Part shown: one piece after another, positions 8,448-18,022 of the stretch
Layout: every line of letters begins with the position of its first letter
How positions within the stretch are numbered: position 1 is the first letter of the stretch
Assembly (NCBI RefSeq): GCF_030685535.1
Contig: NZ_CP131601.1
Location: forward strand, 1,302,001-1,366,000
DNA from: Photobacterium leiognathi
GTDB taxonomy: Bacteria > Pseudomonadota > Gammaproteobacteria > Enterobacterales > Vibrionaceae
DNA: 64,000 nt
Reading direction: 5' to 3'
Made by a program: the position numbers and the translations under genes
Notes under the pieces: generated by a model
Told to the model about the DNA's origin: nothing
Databases searched by the model: none
What the model saw: the letters and a program-made list of their open reading frames with translations, nothing else

Positions 8448-9364
8448 TAACTTCGCTCCAGCAGAGTAGAAACTACTGTATTACTAGCTTGATAATTTTC
8501 CGATAGGTCTCCCGCCGAAAAGTCTAGAGAAATAAGTAAACAAAACACCATGATGTTAGCGATTGAACATAGCAACATCTGCTTGCCCCATTGCGCATCT
8601 GGTACTTTTTGGTAGCCCACTTTGGCAATATATAACCAGTGAAGACTGACTAAACCAACACCCAGTGCATACCAGCTGCCCGCATAACCAAGGTAGTTAA
8701 GTGCTAAAGCTGCAACAGCAAACGCAATGATGTAAGCGATGATGTGTAAACGAGCACGTGCGATTCCCACTTCTACAGGTAGAACTGGAATGGATGCTGC
8801 TTTGTAGTCATCAAATCGGTAAATGGCAATGGCATAGGAATGCGGAAGCTGCCAGATACAGAAAGTAACGAATAAGATCGCAGCGCCTGCATCGAAGTGA
8901 CCTGTTACAGCGCAATAACCGATAACTGGAGGACATGCACCTGAAAGTCCGCCTATCAGTGTGCCGTAAACAGATTTACGCTTGTAATAAAGGCTATATA
9001 AACCGACATAGACAACGAACCCAAGCACACCAAATTGCAATGCAACCGTTGTTGTAAATTGGCTTAGTATATAAAAGCCAGACAAACCTAATACCGTAGC
9101 CCAGATAAGCGCGTGAGATACAGGTATAACATTTTTAACGAGCTCTCTTTCACAGGTGCGTTTCATTAAGCGATCGATATCTTTATCGATAACGTTGTTG
9201 AAAACACAGCCTGACGCAACGATTAGGCTAGTACCCGTACAAACAGCAAGCAGTAATAGCCAATCGATATTGCCTTGAGAGGCGAGAAGCACACCACCGA
9301 TGGCGGCAACTAAGTTGCCGCCGATAATACCGGGTTTGGTGATTTTTAGATAAGGTCTATACAT
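8447..9364 (-). CDS. cyoE: Protoheme IX farnesyltransferase (heme O synthase)
   Basis: 305-residue UbiA-family integral membrane enzyme that adds a farnesyl group to heme b to make heme O for the bo3 oxidase. The first prenyl-phosphate binding motif is seen in NNVIDKDIDRLMKRT (about residues 57-71), and a second aspartate-rich region in YRFDDYKAASIPVLP. About eight to nine membrane helices. It follows cyoD by 12 bases and overlaps the next gene by one. Confidence 0.95.
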   Translation of the reverse strand: MYRPYLKITKPGIIGGNLVAAIGGVLLASQGNIDWLLLLAVCTGTSLIVASGCVFNNVIDKDIDRLMKRTCERELVKNVIPVSHALIWATVLGLSGFYILSQFTTTVALQFGVLGFVVYVGLYSLYYKRKSVYGTLIGGLSGACPPVIGYCAVTGHFDAGAAILFVTFCIWQLPHSYAIAIYRFDDYKAASIPVLPVEVGIARARLHIIAYIIAFAVAALALNYLGYAGSWYALGVGLVSLHWLYIAKVGYQKVPDAQWGKQMLLCSIANIMVFCLLISLDFSAGDLSENYQASNTVVSTLLERS

Positions 9365-9376
9365 CCTGTAACCCTA

Positions 9377-9715
9377 TTAGTGACCCATCAGCATGTTGTG
9401 ATTTAAGTGTTCCATAATCCACAACGAACCGATGAGGATAATTGCGACAATTACCACAACAAAAACAGCGGAAGAGGTATTCCACATTTGCTTTGATGAG
9501 GTGTTCATATGTAAAAAGTAAACAAGTTGAACAAAAATTTGCGCGACTGCGAAAACCATGATTACGCCGATAATTAGCGGCTTAGAGCCGATTCCAGCCA
9601 TCACCATAACAAAAGGTACTACTGTTAGAATGATGGATAGAATCAAGCCATTCAAATACTCTTTTACGCTACCGTGAGCCTGTCCACCTTGACCGTGCTC
9701 AGATGAATTAGCCAT
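9377..9715 (-). CDS. cyoD: Cytochrome bo3 ubiquinol oxidase subunit IV
   Basis: About 112 residues with three membrane helices and the family segment VYFLHMNTSSKQMWN. The start is the ATG at 9715 (MANSSEHGQGG), which overlaps the cyoC stop by one base and has a GGGGG ribosome site; a longer frame to 9796 lies inside cyoC. Subunit IV supports assembly of the CuB site of the oxidase in the inner membrane. Confidence 0.93.
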   Translation of the reverse strand: MANSSEHGQGGQAHGSVKEYLNGLILSIILTVVPFVMVMAGIGSKPLIIGVIMVFAVAQIFVQLVYFLHMNTSSKQMWNTSSAVFVVVIVAIILIGSLWIMEHLNHNMLMGH

Positions 9716-10359
9716 TACAATACCCCCATCAAGTAAACAACGCTGAATACACAGATCCAAATAACATCTAGGAAGTGCCAGAATAAGCTCAGACAAGCTA
9801 GACGCGTTTTATTGTCTTCAGAAAAACCATCACGCTTGAAGTGGAAAAATAGAACAATCATCCAAATCAGGCCTGCAAATACGTGAAGACCGTGCGTTGC
9901 AACAAGTGCATAGAAAGATGACCAGTATGCACTGCTGTGGAAAGTGGCACCTTCATTACTAAAATGCCAGAACTCATAAAGCTCCATTACTAAGAAAGAC
10001 AAACCGAGCGCAAAGGTAATGCCCAACCATTTGAGCATGCCCTTCATGTCTTCTTTATTTGCCTTAAGCATCGCCATGCCAAAAGTGAAACTACTTAGAA
10101 GAAGTAGGGCAGTTTCACAAGCAACGAAGGTTAAGTTGAACAGTTCAGTTGGTTCAATTTGTCCAGCAAAGCTGTTTGAGAAAACGGCAAACACTGCGAA
10201 AAGCGTACCGAATAACAAACAGTCACTAAGGATATAAATCCAGAAACCAAAGATCGTATCGCCTGCGTAATCATGATGGTCATGATCATCGTGATCATGA
10301 CCGCCATGTGACTGAGCAGCGACGTTTGGTTCAAATGTATGTTTAACTTCTGTAGTCAT
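9715..10359 (-). CDS. cyoC: Cytochrome bo3 ubiquinol oxidase subunit III
   Basis: 214 residues, five membrane helices. It opens with a His/Asp-rich tract (GGHDHDDHDHHDYAGD, about residues 19-34) longer than in the E. coli protein, which may be a local metal site. The body matches COX3/CyoC: GFWIYILSDCLLFGT, then VATHGLHVFAGLIWM and SLFWHFLDVIWICVFS. Structural subunit of the proton-pumping quinol oxidase. Confidence 0.94.
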   Translation of the reverse strand: MTTEVKHTFEPNVAAQSHGGHDHDDHDHHDYAGDTIFGFWIYILSDCLLFGTLFAVFAVFSNSFAGQIEPTELFNLTFVACETALLLLSSFTFGMAMLKANKEDMKGMLKWLGITFALGLSFLVMELYEFWHFSNEGATFHSSAYWSSFYALVATHGLHVFAGLIWMIVLFFHFKRDGFSEDNKTRLACLSLFWHFLDVIWICVFSVVYLMGVL

Positions 10360-10374
10360 AATTGCTGTCAGTCC

Positions 10375-12465
10375 CTATGCCGTAACAGGTTTTAGGTCAG
10401 ACGAATCATCTTCATCCTGATCTTCGTCTTTGTTTTCTTCGCTAGTCGAATCTTGTTCGCCATAAACACGTGCTAGATGTGCACGCTCAATTGCTTCAAC
10501 TTCAGCAACTTCAACGTAGTAGTCTTTGTTGCGCTCAAAGCTGTATGCAATCCATGAGGCTAAAATACCAACACCACTAGCGATTACCATCCACCAGATG
10601 TGCCATACAAAAGCAAAACCAAGGGTTAATGCAAATGCGCTGATTACAACACCTGCCCAAGTATTCTTCGGCATATGAATGCGCTTGTAACGTTCAGGTG
10701 CTTTGTACGCTAAACCGTTCTCTTTCGCATAGTGGTGCTCATCACGGTCATGAATCTTAGGTAGCGTCGCGAAGTTGTAGAACGCTGGTGGCGAAGATGT
10801 TGCCCACTCAAGCGTACGTCCATCCCAAGGGTCAGCAGTAAGATCAAGGTTCTTCTTACGGTCACGAATACTTACGTAAACTTGGTAGAACTGAGTCGCA
10901 ATACCCGATGCAATGATGAATACGCCAAATGCAGAGATCCAAAGTAGTGGTGCCCACTCAGGGTTATCAGCAACATTTAGACGACGTGTCATACCACTGA
11001 AACCTAGAACGTAAATTGGCATGAAGGTTACGAAGAAGCCGACAGTCCAAAGAACACAAGAAAGCTTGCCTAGTTTTTCGTCTAGCTTGAAACCCGTTGC
11101 TTTCGGGAACCAGTAAGTGAAACCTGCAAAGTAACCGAATAGCGCACCACCGATAATTACGTTATGGAAGTGAGCGATAACGAATAAGCTGTTGTGAAGT
11201 ACGAAGTTCGCTGCTGGAACTGCAAGCATTACACCTGTCATACCACCAATGGTGAAGGTAATTAGGAATGCAATTGTCCACCACATGCTCGCTGAAAACT
11301 CAACGCGGCCTTTGTACATGGTAAATAGCCAGTTGAATATCTTAACCCCGGTTGGAATAGAGATAATCATCGTAGCAATACCGAAGAAAGCGTTAACACT
11401 TGCCCCTGCACCCATGGTGAAGAAGTGGTGTAGCCATACCACGAATGACAGAATCATGATAACGGCTGTTGCCCACACAAGTGATACATAGCCGAATAGA
11501 CGCTTACGTGAGAATGTCGCTGTGATTTCTGAGAAGATACCGAAAGCAGGTAAAATCAGAATGTATACTTCAGGGTGACCCCAAGCCCAGATAAGGTTAA
11601 CGTACATCATTACGTTACCGCCCATATCTGTAGTGAAGAAATGGGTGCCAATGTAACGGTCAAGTGTTAGTAGCGTTAACGTTACTGTCAGAATTGGGAA
11701 AGCCAAAACAATCAGTGCGTTTGCACATAGTGATGTCCATGTAAACACAGGCATTTGCATCAGTTTCATACCTGGTGCACGCATGCGAATAATGGTCACA
11801 ACGAAGTTAACACAGATCAGTAGGGTACCGATACCAGATATCTGTAGCGCCCATAGCCAGTAGTCGACACCTACCCAAGGGCTGTATTCCATACCTGATA
11901 ATGGTGGGTAAGCAAGCCAACCAGTTGCAGCAAATTCACCGATAAACAGTGACATGTTAATCAGAATGGCACCAACAACAAATAGCCAGAAGCTCAAAGA
12001 GTTCAAGAATGGGAAGGCTACGTCACGTGCACCAATTTGAAGTGGAACGATGATATTCATCAAACCAACCACGAATGGCATGGCAACGAAGAAAATCATG
12101 ATTACACCATGGGCACTAAAGATTTGGTCGTAGTGCTCTGGAGGTAGATAACCAGTTCCATTGATGGTTGCCGCTGCTTGTTGAGTACGCATCATGAAGG
12201 CGTCAGCAAAACCACGGAAAAGCATCACTGCCGCAACAATGATGTACATGATACCTATTTTCTTATGGTCGACGGAAGTCAACCATTGTTCCCACAAATG
12301 CTTCCACTTACCGTAATAAGTGATTGCAGCCACAAGTGCTAGTCCACCAAGAATGGCACCTAGCATAACAGGTAATATGACCGGGTCTGTATATGGAATC
12401 ACATCCCAATTTAGTTTGCCGAAGATAGGATCCGGATCGGCGTAGACATCGCCTTTATAAGCCAT
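10375..12465 (-). CDS. cyoB: Cytochrome bo3 ubiquinol oxidase subunit I
   Basis: Catalytic subunit, about 696 residues with some fifteen membrane helices. It carries low-spin heme b and the heme o3/CuB centre where oxygen is reduced. Seen motifs: [15 protein letters not shown] (heme b His), [17 protein letters not shown] (CuB His and cross-linked Tyr) and WLHHFFTMG (the CuB His pair). The start at 12465 ([13 protein letters not shown]) has GGGAG upstream. The C-terminal tail is unusually acidic ([14 protein letters not shown]). Confidence 0.96.
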   Translation of the reverse strand: MAYKGDVYADPDPIFGKLNWDVIPYTDPVILPVMLGAILGGLALVAAITYYGKWKHLWEQWLTSVDHKKIGIMYIIVAAVMLFRGFADAFMMRTQQAAATINGTGYLPPEHYDQIFSAHGVIMIFFVAMPFVVGLMNIIVPLQIGARDVAFPFLNSLSFWLFVVGAILINMSLFIGEFAATGWLAYPPLSGMEYSPWVGVDYWLWALQISGIGTLLICVNFVVTIIRMRAPGMKLMQMPVFTWTSLCANALIVLAFPILTVTLTLLTLDRYIGTHFFTTDMGGNVMMYVNLIWAWGHPEVYILILPAFGIFSEITATFSRKRLFGYVSLVWATAVIMILSFVVWLHHFFTMGAGASVNAFFGIATMIISIPTGVKIFNWLFTMYKGRVEFSASMWWTIAFLITFTIGGMTGVMLAVPAANFVLHNSLFVIAHFHNVIIGGALFGYFAGFTYWFPKATGFKLDEKLGKLSCVLWTVGFFVTFMPIYVLGFSGMTRRLNVADNPEWAPLLWISAFGVFIIASGIATQFYQVYVSIRDRKKNLDLTADPWDGRTLEWATSSPPAFYNFATLPKIHDRDEHHYAKENGLAYKAPERYKRIHMPKNTWAGVVISAFALTLGFAFVWHIWWMVIASGVGILASWIAYSFERNKDYYVEVAEVEAIERAHLARVYGEQDSTSEENKDEDQDEDDSSDLKPVTA

Positions 12466-13342
12466 TTTGGACTCCCGCGTGTTTTTCAATGATATCTTTG
12501 AATCGAAGAGGATCGACTGAAGCAAAATAAGTCACAGGGTGAGCTGTTTTAATTTGCTCTTTAGCATTTGCTGTTAGCACGCCATAGCTACTGTCGTTTA
12601 ATACTTTGTCGGATGATTTAACTTTTTGAACCCATTGGTCAAAGTCGGCATTATCTACTGCGTGTGCTTTGAACTTCATGTTGGTAAAACCAAAACCGCT
12701 ATAGTTCGCAGAAATACCGCGGTAAACACCTTTCTCTTCTGCCATAAGGTGAAGTCTATTTTCCATCCCAGCCATTGCATATACCTGGCTGCCAAGTTGT
12801 GGGATGAAGAATGAATTCATCGTAGTGTCAGATGTAACTAAGAATCTGACTGGGCGGTTAACAGGCAATGCAATCTCATTAACCGTAGCTATTTGCTCTT
12901 CCGGATATATAAAGAGCCATTTCCAATTCATCGCAACAACTTGAATAGTTAATGGCTTTTGTTCTGAGGCTATTTCTTTACGTGGGTCGAGAGAATATGA
13001 GGTTTGATAAGTGATCCAACCTAGCGCAAGAATGATTAAGCAAGGAACAGCCCAAACAATCACTTCAATTTTTGTAGAGTGTTCCCAGTTAGGTTTATAT
13101 TCCGCATCTTTATTGCTATGACGGTATTTGTAAGGGAAATACACAGACATTAGCAAAACAGGAACGATGATTATAGCCATCAAAAGTACTGATGTAATGA
13201 TCAGTGAAGATTGGGCTTGACCAATCGAGCCTTTTGAATCGAATAGAACCATGTTACTGCTAGTAAATAGGAACGTTAAGAGTGTTACTGATAATATTGC
13301 AAGGATCGTTATCCCAACTTTCCTGCTGCGTGTTATCTTCAT
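12455..13342 (-). CDS. cyoA: Cytochrome bo3 ubiquinol oxidase subunit II
   Basis: 295 residues: N-terminal signal/anchor, a second helix pair (about 45-110), then a periplasmic cupredoxin-like domain with the CyoA signatures ITIQVV-type strand, [20 protein letters not shown] and [19 protein letters not shown]. The CuA ligands of cytochrome c oxidases are absent, as expected for a quinol oxidase. The usual lipobox cysteine is missing: where E. coli has SGCNSALLDPKG this protein has [12 protein letters not shown], so the lipidated Cys is Ser. First gene of the operon, with a strong GGGAGG ribosome site; overlaps cyoB by 11 bases. Confidence 0.94.
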   Translation of the reverse strand: MKITRSRKVGITILAILSVTLLTFLFTSSNMVLFDSKGSIGQAQSSLIITSVLLMAIIIVPVLLMSVYFPYKYRHSNKDAEYKPNWEHSTKIEVIVWAVPCLIILALGWITYQTSYSLDPRKEIASEQKPLTIQVVAMNWKWLFIYPEEQIATVNEIALPVNRPVRFLVTSDTTMNSFFIPQLGSQVYAMAGMENRLHLMAEEKGVYRGISANYSGFGFTNMKFKAHAVDNADFDQWVQKVKSSDKVLNDSSYGVLTANAKEQIKTAHPVTYFASVDPLRFKDIIEKHAGVQNGL

Positions 13343-14394
13343 TTTTCCTCCCTGACTTGTACTACTTTCATTTAATCCAGTAATGAAAATCAGAAGACTG
13401 CTTTAAAAGAATTGTCAAATATTTATTGTTGATTTGTAATTATTTAACGTGTAAACAAAATTTAGAAATTTGTTATTCGTTATTGATATTAACCGTGTCT
13501 GTTTTCCTTCTTTTCTTTATAAGGTTTATGAGTGCAATTTAATGGCAAAAGTAAGCAATGTAAAACACATGTTGTATTTTGTTGCAAAATAATGACTCGC
13601 GTTGCAAATATTACTGAATTTGTACTTCACATTGATTAATTTTTCCCTATTTTATAACGTATTCGCCCTAGCTTTCACCCTTGTTGATCACTAAATTTTA
13701 CATTGCTAAATGATTCTGGTTACTAAATTGGTACTTTTTTGTAATTCAAGAATTGATATTACATTCTCTTTATTTATGATTTCCTTAGTAATTTATGTTT
13801 TAAAGCACGATGTGGATCATCTTTTTCGTCACTTTAATCCCGATGTTTTATGATTTTCTAATACAAAATTATATGGTGATTCACATCAGCCTTTTTTGTT
13901 TCTAAATTATTTTTTGTTACCTAAATGCAACATTACATACGTCACTGGATTTTTTGACTCTCTGCTTGCGTACTCTTTATTGATGATTAGCTTATTGCAT
14001 GCTTTATCAACAGGTAGGTAATGACTGTTAGTAGCGTTAGAATTGAGAACAGATGTAGCATTCACTAAGTAAGTTTATCGTTGTCAAAAATCAGTAAAAG
14101 TATGATTAGGTCAACAACGATTTGAATGAATAGAGATATCCTTTAAAAGGCGGGTGTTTTGATATGGGTACTGTAGGATAAATTACCATTGCAGAAATGG
14201 GGGTAACGGTATGTTTTGCTGATGATGGTCAATCAACTAAGTTATACCGCGTTGGTCAAAACGTGGCTAACCAGTAACAGCTAAGAGAGAAAATGAGGTA
14301 GTGATTATGCTGGGTTCATTATGCAGATTTATCAACTTTGGAAAGATGCGTTGACGTTTCCAAAAGCCGTAAAGGTACCCAAATACCCAAAAGT
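13343..14394. other. Long AT-rich gap upstream of cyoA
   Basis: About 1.05 kb without a recognised gene between cyoA and the MarR terminator. The part next to cyoA must contain its promoter and probably redox-responsive sites, but no clear FNR or ArcA box could be assigned by eye. At 14197-14277 a 26-codon frame (MGVTVCFADDGQSTKLYRVG...) and at 14321 a second short frame (MQIYQLWKDALTFPKAVKVP...) look protein-like but lack good ribosome sites and may be remains of lost genes. Confidence 0.5.
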
Positions 14395-14421
14395 AAAAAA
14401 ACCGATCAATCGATCGGTTTT
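14395..14421 (-). terminator. Terminator of the marR-type gene
   Basis: AAAACCGATC (14398-14407) pairs with GATCGGTTTT (14412-14421). Read on the minus strand it runs into a T tract, just past the MarR stop. Confidence 0.8.
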
Positions 14422-14450
14422 AAATTTAAAATCAAAATTATATCTGCGAG

Positions 14451-14954
14451 TTATTCTTCTAATTCGCTTTTGGTTTTTTCTTGCTGAGTAATGCTTCCCA
14501 CTTCAAGCAGTGGTGCAACATCTAAATGCTCGGCGTTCATCATGGTTGAGATTCGCTGAACAGAAGAAAGCAGTAGCGATTGTTCCCAATCTTCCAACTC
14601 TTGGTATTGGGAAATAAAACTGTCTTGCAACGGTAGCGGTGCTTTGTCTAACAGGGCATTGCCTTCTTCTGTTAGATGCGTGTGCACTTTACGCTTATCT
14701 AGCTGGCTACGTTTACGAACCACTAAGCCACGTTTTTCTAGTCGATCTAAAATGGTGGTCGCTGTTGCTTGGCTCATGTTGGTGTTATTAGAAAGCTGAC
14801 GAATAGTCACTTCTTCGCCTGATGCTTTAATGGCACGCATCAACACTAATTGTGGCCCCGTTAAACCTGCGTTTTTATTCAGTTTTCGTGAATGCAGATC
14901 GATAGCGCGAATAATTTGTCGAAGAGCAATCAGAACTTCTTCGTGCTTGTCCAT
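14451..14954 (-). CDS. MarR-family transcriptional regulator
   Basis: About 167 residues. The winged helix-turn-helix occupies about residues 30-110, with NNTNMSQATATTILDRLE as recognition region and RSQLDKRKVHTHLTEEG as the wing. The ATG at 14954 is chosen because GGAG precedes it; an in-frame ATG at 14996 lacks one. It is divergent from the iron-linked imelysin operon (280 bases apart), so it could regulate that operon, but the ligand and targets are unknown. Confidence 0.85.
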   Translation of the reverse strand: MDKHEEVLIALRQIIRAIDLHSRKLNKNAGLTGPQLVLMRAIKASGEEVTIRQLSNNTNMSQATATTILDRLEKRGLVVRKRSQLDKRKVHTHLTEEGNALLDKAPLPLQDSFISQYQELEDWEQSLLLSSVQRISTMMNAEHLDVAPLLEVGSITQQEKTKSELEE

Positions 14955-15160
14955 GTAAATCTCCAATGTTACAGCGGCAATAACTCGGGGGTGCAATATG
15001 TCTAGCTATGTATTATATAGCAAGGATTATACGTGAATTATTAATAGTTAAGTGCGATATCTTACAGACTTGGCTATTTTTTTAACACTCAATGCAAATT
15101 GTTATCATTAATTGAATCAAAATTGTTTCAAAATGTTATTGTTCTGATACACTATCGAAA

Positions 15161-15175
15161 TAATAACTATTATCA
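15161..15175. promoter_or_regulatory. Candidate Fur box upstream of the imelysin operon
   Basis: TAATAACTATTATCA matches the 7-1-7 Fur consensus TGATAATNATTATCA at 12 of 14 defined positions. It lies about 57 bases before the operon's first ATG, where repression by iron-loaded Fur would be effective. Assignment is by eye. Confidence 0.6.
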
Positions 15176-15231
15176 CTTAGATTTTTATTCTTAGGTTATG
15201 TTAAGTGATGCTTTACAAGGAAGATGATTTA

Positions 15232-16488
15232 ATGACTAAAACATTTACTCGCTCACTCATTGCTGTCGCTCTATTTTCTCTACCTGCTGTTGCTCAAGCA
15301 GCTACCACCAAACAAGATGTTGTGACTCACTATGCCGATCTTGCTCATAGTGTGTATAGCGATGCGCTAACAACGGCACAAACATTAGATAAGGCGATTG
15401 CGGCATTGGTTGCTAACCCTTCTGAACAAACACTTTCAGCAGCCCGTGAAGCGTGGAAAGCCTCTCGCGTTCCTTACCAACAATCTGAAGTATTCCGTTT
15501 TGGTAACGGTATTGTGGATGATTGGGAAGGGCAATTAAACGCATGGCCGTTAGATGAAGGTTTGATTGATTACGTGGCTAAAGATTATCAACATGAGCTT
15601 GGTAATGAAGGCGCAAACGCAAACATTATTTCTAATAAAAAGATTAATGTGGGTAATAAGGAAATTGATGTTGCGAAAATCACGCCTGAATTAATTGCTG
15701 ATCTTAACGAATTGGGTGGTTCAGAAGCAAACGTGGCATCTGGCTATCATGCGATTGAGTTCCTACTATGGGGACAAGATCTTAACGGTACAGATAGCGG
15801 TGCTGGCGATCGTAAATTCACTGATTTTGTGAAAGGCGAGGGTTGTACTAATGGCAACTGTGATCGTCGTGCTGATTACTTGACTGCATCTTCTCAGCTA
15901 TTGATTAACGATCTGCAATGGATGGAGAAACAGTGGTCTGCAACTGAGGCGAAAAACTACCGTAGCGAGTTATTAGCGGAATCTGCGGATAACGGTTTAC
16001 GTAAAATGCTGTTTGGTATGGGTTCATTGTCGCTAGGGGAATTGGCGGGTGAGCGTATGAAAGTGGCATTAGAAGCAAACTCGACAGAAGATGAGCACGA
16101 TTGTTTTTCTGATAACACGCACAACTCTCACTACTACAACGAGCAAGGGATCTTTAACGTTTATACCGGTAGTTACACCCGTGTAAATGGTGAGGTGCTA
16201 ACTGGCCCAAGTATCCACGATTTAGTGGCTGAGAAAGATAAAAAAGCAGCGGCTGAAATTAAAGCGGAATTTGTACAAGCACGCGCTCAACTTCAAACAT
16301 TGGTTGATTCTGCTGAGAAAGAGAACCAACACTTTGATCAGTTAATTGCAGCAGGTAATAAAGCTGGCAATGCTTTGGTGAATAAGTCGATTATGGCGTT
16401 AGTAAAACAAACGGCTGAAATTGAAAAAGCGGCAAGCATTATTGGCGTGAGCAACTTAAATCCAGATACTGCTGATCATCAGTTCTAA
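15232..16488 (+). CDS. Imelysin/peptidase-M75-like iron-regulated protein
   Basis: About 418 residues with a signal peptide ending AVAQA (cleavage near residue 24), so periplasmic or surface. Two imelysin helical-bundle halves are present. The conserved GxHxxE motif, thought to be a metal site, is seen as GYHAIEFLLWGQDLNGTD. A cysteine pair lies in GCTNGNC. Homologues (IrpA, ICMP) are iron-regulated, and EfeO shares the fold. The start at 15232 has GGAAG upstream. It heads a four-gene operon behind a candidate Fur box, so a role in iron acquisition is likely though the exact chemistry is not known. Confidence 0.88.
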   Translation: MTKTFTRSLIAVALFSLPAVAQAATTKQDVVTHYADLAHSVYSDALTTAQTLDKAIAALVANPSEQTLSAAREAWKASRVPYQQSEVFRFGNGIVDDWEGQLNAWPLDEGLIDYVAKDYQHELGNEGANANIISNKKINVGNKEIDVAKITPELIADLNELGGSEANVASGYHAIEFLLWGQDLNGTDSGAGDRKFTDFVKGEGCTNGNCDRRADYLTASSQLLINDLQWMEKQWSATEAKNYRSELLAESADNGLRKMLFGMGSLSLGELAGERMKVALEANSTEDEHDCFSDNTHNSHYYNEQGIFNVYTGSYTRVNGEVLTGPSIHDLVAEKDKKAAAEIKAEFVQARAQLQTLVDSAEKENQHFDQLIAAGNKAGNALVNKSIMALVKQTAEIEKAASIIGVSNLNPDTADHQF

Positions 16489-16575
16489 TTACCGCTCTAT
16501 GCATCGTAATCATAAGTCGCCTGCACCTTGGGCGACTTTGTTCGTATTTTAATAATAAGAAATAAGAGTGGATGT

Positions 16576-18006
16576 ATGAAGTTCCATTTAGCAACAGTGA
16601 TCATGTCGTTAGGCTTGTTGCCGTTAAGTGTGTGGGCAGAATCAAGCCCTGAAAAACCAAAATATACTAAAGAGCAATTAGCCAAAATTAAATCAGGCGG
16701 TAATACCACAACTCCTAAAACAGGTGCGAATGCTTTTTCTTTACCTGCCAGCAATCTGCCTATGTCTAAACGTTTGGACTTTAGTGTCGGTAATAGCTTT
16801 TTCCGTAATCCTTGGGTACAAGCGCCTGCCACTACCGATGCTCGTGATGGATTAGGTCCGATTTTTAATACCAATGGTTGTCAGAACTGTCATATCAAAG
16901 ATGGGCGAGGTCATCCGCCAGAAAAAGACGATATGAATTCGGTATCCATGTTGGTACGCATGAGTATTCCTGCTTTAACGGATGAGCAAAAACAGCAATT
17001 AATTAAAAGTGGTGTGATCCCAGAACCCACTTATGGCGATCAGCTACAAGACTTTGCCTTACCCGACGCCAAACCTGAAGGAAAAATCGCGTTAACTTAC
17101 ACCGATGTGCCTGTCACGTTTGCCGATGGTGAAGTGATCACGCTGCGCAAACCTAACTTATCTATTACCGATTTAAATTATGGCCCAATGGCAGACGATG
17201 TAATGCTTTCTGCCCGTATTGCACCGCCTATGATTGGTTTAGGTTTACTTGAGCATATTCCGGAGCAAACTTTAAAGAACTTCGTGGTTGAGCAAGCCGC
17301 TGAAAATAAAGGTGTAAGCGGCAAGTTAAACCAAGTGTGGGATGTGCGAGCCAATAAAACCGTGACTGGTCGTTTTGGTTGGAAAGCAGGACAACCGAAT
17401 TTAATGCAACAAAATGCCGCAGCCTTTAATGGTGATATTGGTTTAACCAATGCTTTGTTTGAGCAAGAAAACTGTACTGATAAACAAACTATCTGTGCGG
17501 AATTACCCAATGGCGGCAAACATGAAGCCTCTGAAAAAGTGCTGACGTTTGTTGAGTTTTATTCTCAACATTTGGCTGTGCCTGCCCGTCGTAATATTAA
17601 TGATCCTCTAGTGATGAAAGGTGAAAAGCTGTTTGCCGATATTGGCTGCCAAAGCTGTCACCGTACGCAAATAAAGACGGCAAAAGTGCCTGAACGTCCT
17701 GCGTTATCTGAGCAAATGATTAACCCGTATACCGATTTGCTATTGCACGATATGGGTGAAGGTTTAGCTGATAATCGCTCTGAGTTTTTAGCCAATGGGC
17801 AAGAGTGGCGAACACCGCCATTGTGGGGACTAGGTTATACCGAGGAAGTAAACGGACATACTAATTTCTTACATGATGGGCGCGCACGCTCCGTAATGGA
17901 AGCGGTGCTATGGCATGGCGGTGAAGCACAAACAAGCCGTGACAAGGTATTGCAATTATCAAAATCCGACCGCCAAGCGCTGGTGGCATTTTTAGATTCA
18001 CTATAA
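16576..18006 (+). CDS. Di-heme c-type oxidoreductase (DUF1111)
   Basis: About 476 residues. A signal peptide (MKFHLATVIMSLGLLPLSVWA) is followed by a DUF1111 'thiol oxidoreductase' body. Two CxxCH heme c motifs are visible, NGCQNCHIKDGRGH (about residue 105) and GCQSCHRTQ (about 360), giving a periplasmic di-heme cytochrome related to MauG/cytochrome c peroxidases. The ATG at 16576 is preferred over 16528 because only it yields a proper signal peptide. Its place between two imelysin genes suggests it oxidises or reduces iron, or matures a partner; this is inference. Confidence 0.88.
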   Translation: MKFHLATVIMSLGLLPLSVWAESSPEKPKYTKEQLAKIKSGGNTTTPKTGANAFSLPASNLPMSKRLDFSVGNSFFRNPWVQAPATTDARDGLGPIFNTNGCQNCHIKDGRGHPPEKDDMNSVSMLVRMSIPALTDEQKQQLIKSGVIPEPTYGDQLQDFALPDAKPEGKIALTYTDVPVTFADGEVITLRKPNLSITDLNYGPMADDVMLSARIAPPMIGLGLLEHIPEQTLKNFVVEQAAENKGVSGKLNQVWDVRANKTVTGRFGWKAGQPNLMQQNAAAFNGDIGLTNALFEQENCTDKQTICAELPNGGKHEASEKVLTFVEFYSQHLAVPARRNINDPLVMKGEKLFADIGCQSCHRTQIKTAKVPERPALSEQMINPYTDLLLHDMGEGLADNRSEFLANGQEWRTPPLWGLGYTEEVNGHTNFLHDGRARSVMEAVLWHGGEAQTSRDKVLQLSKSDRQALVAFLDSL

Positions 18007-18022
18007 ATCAGGTGTTGTAATA

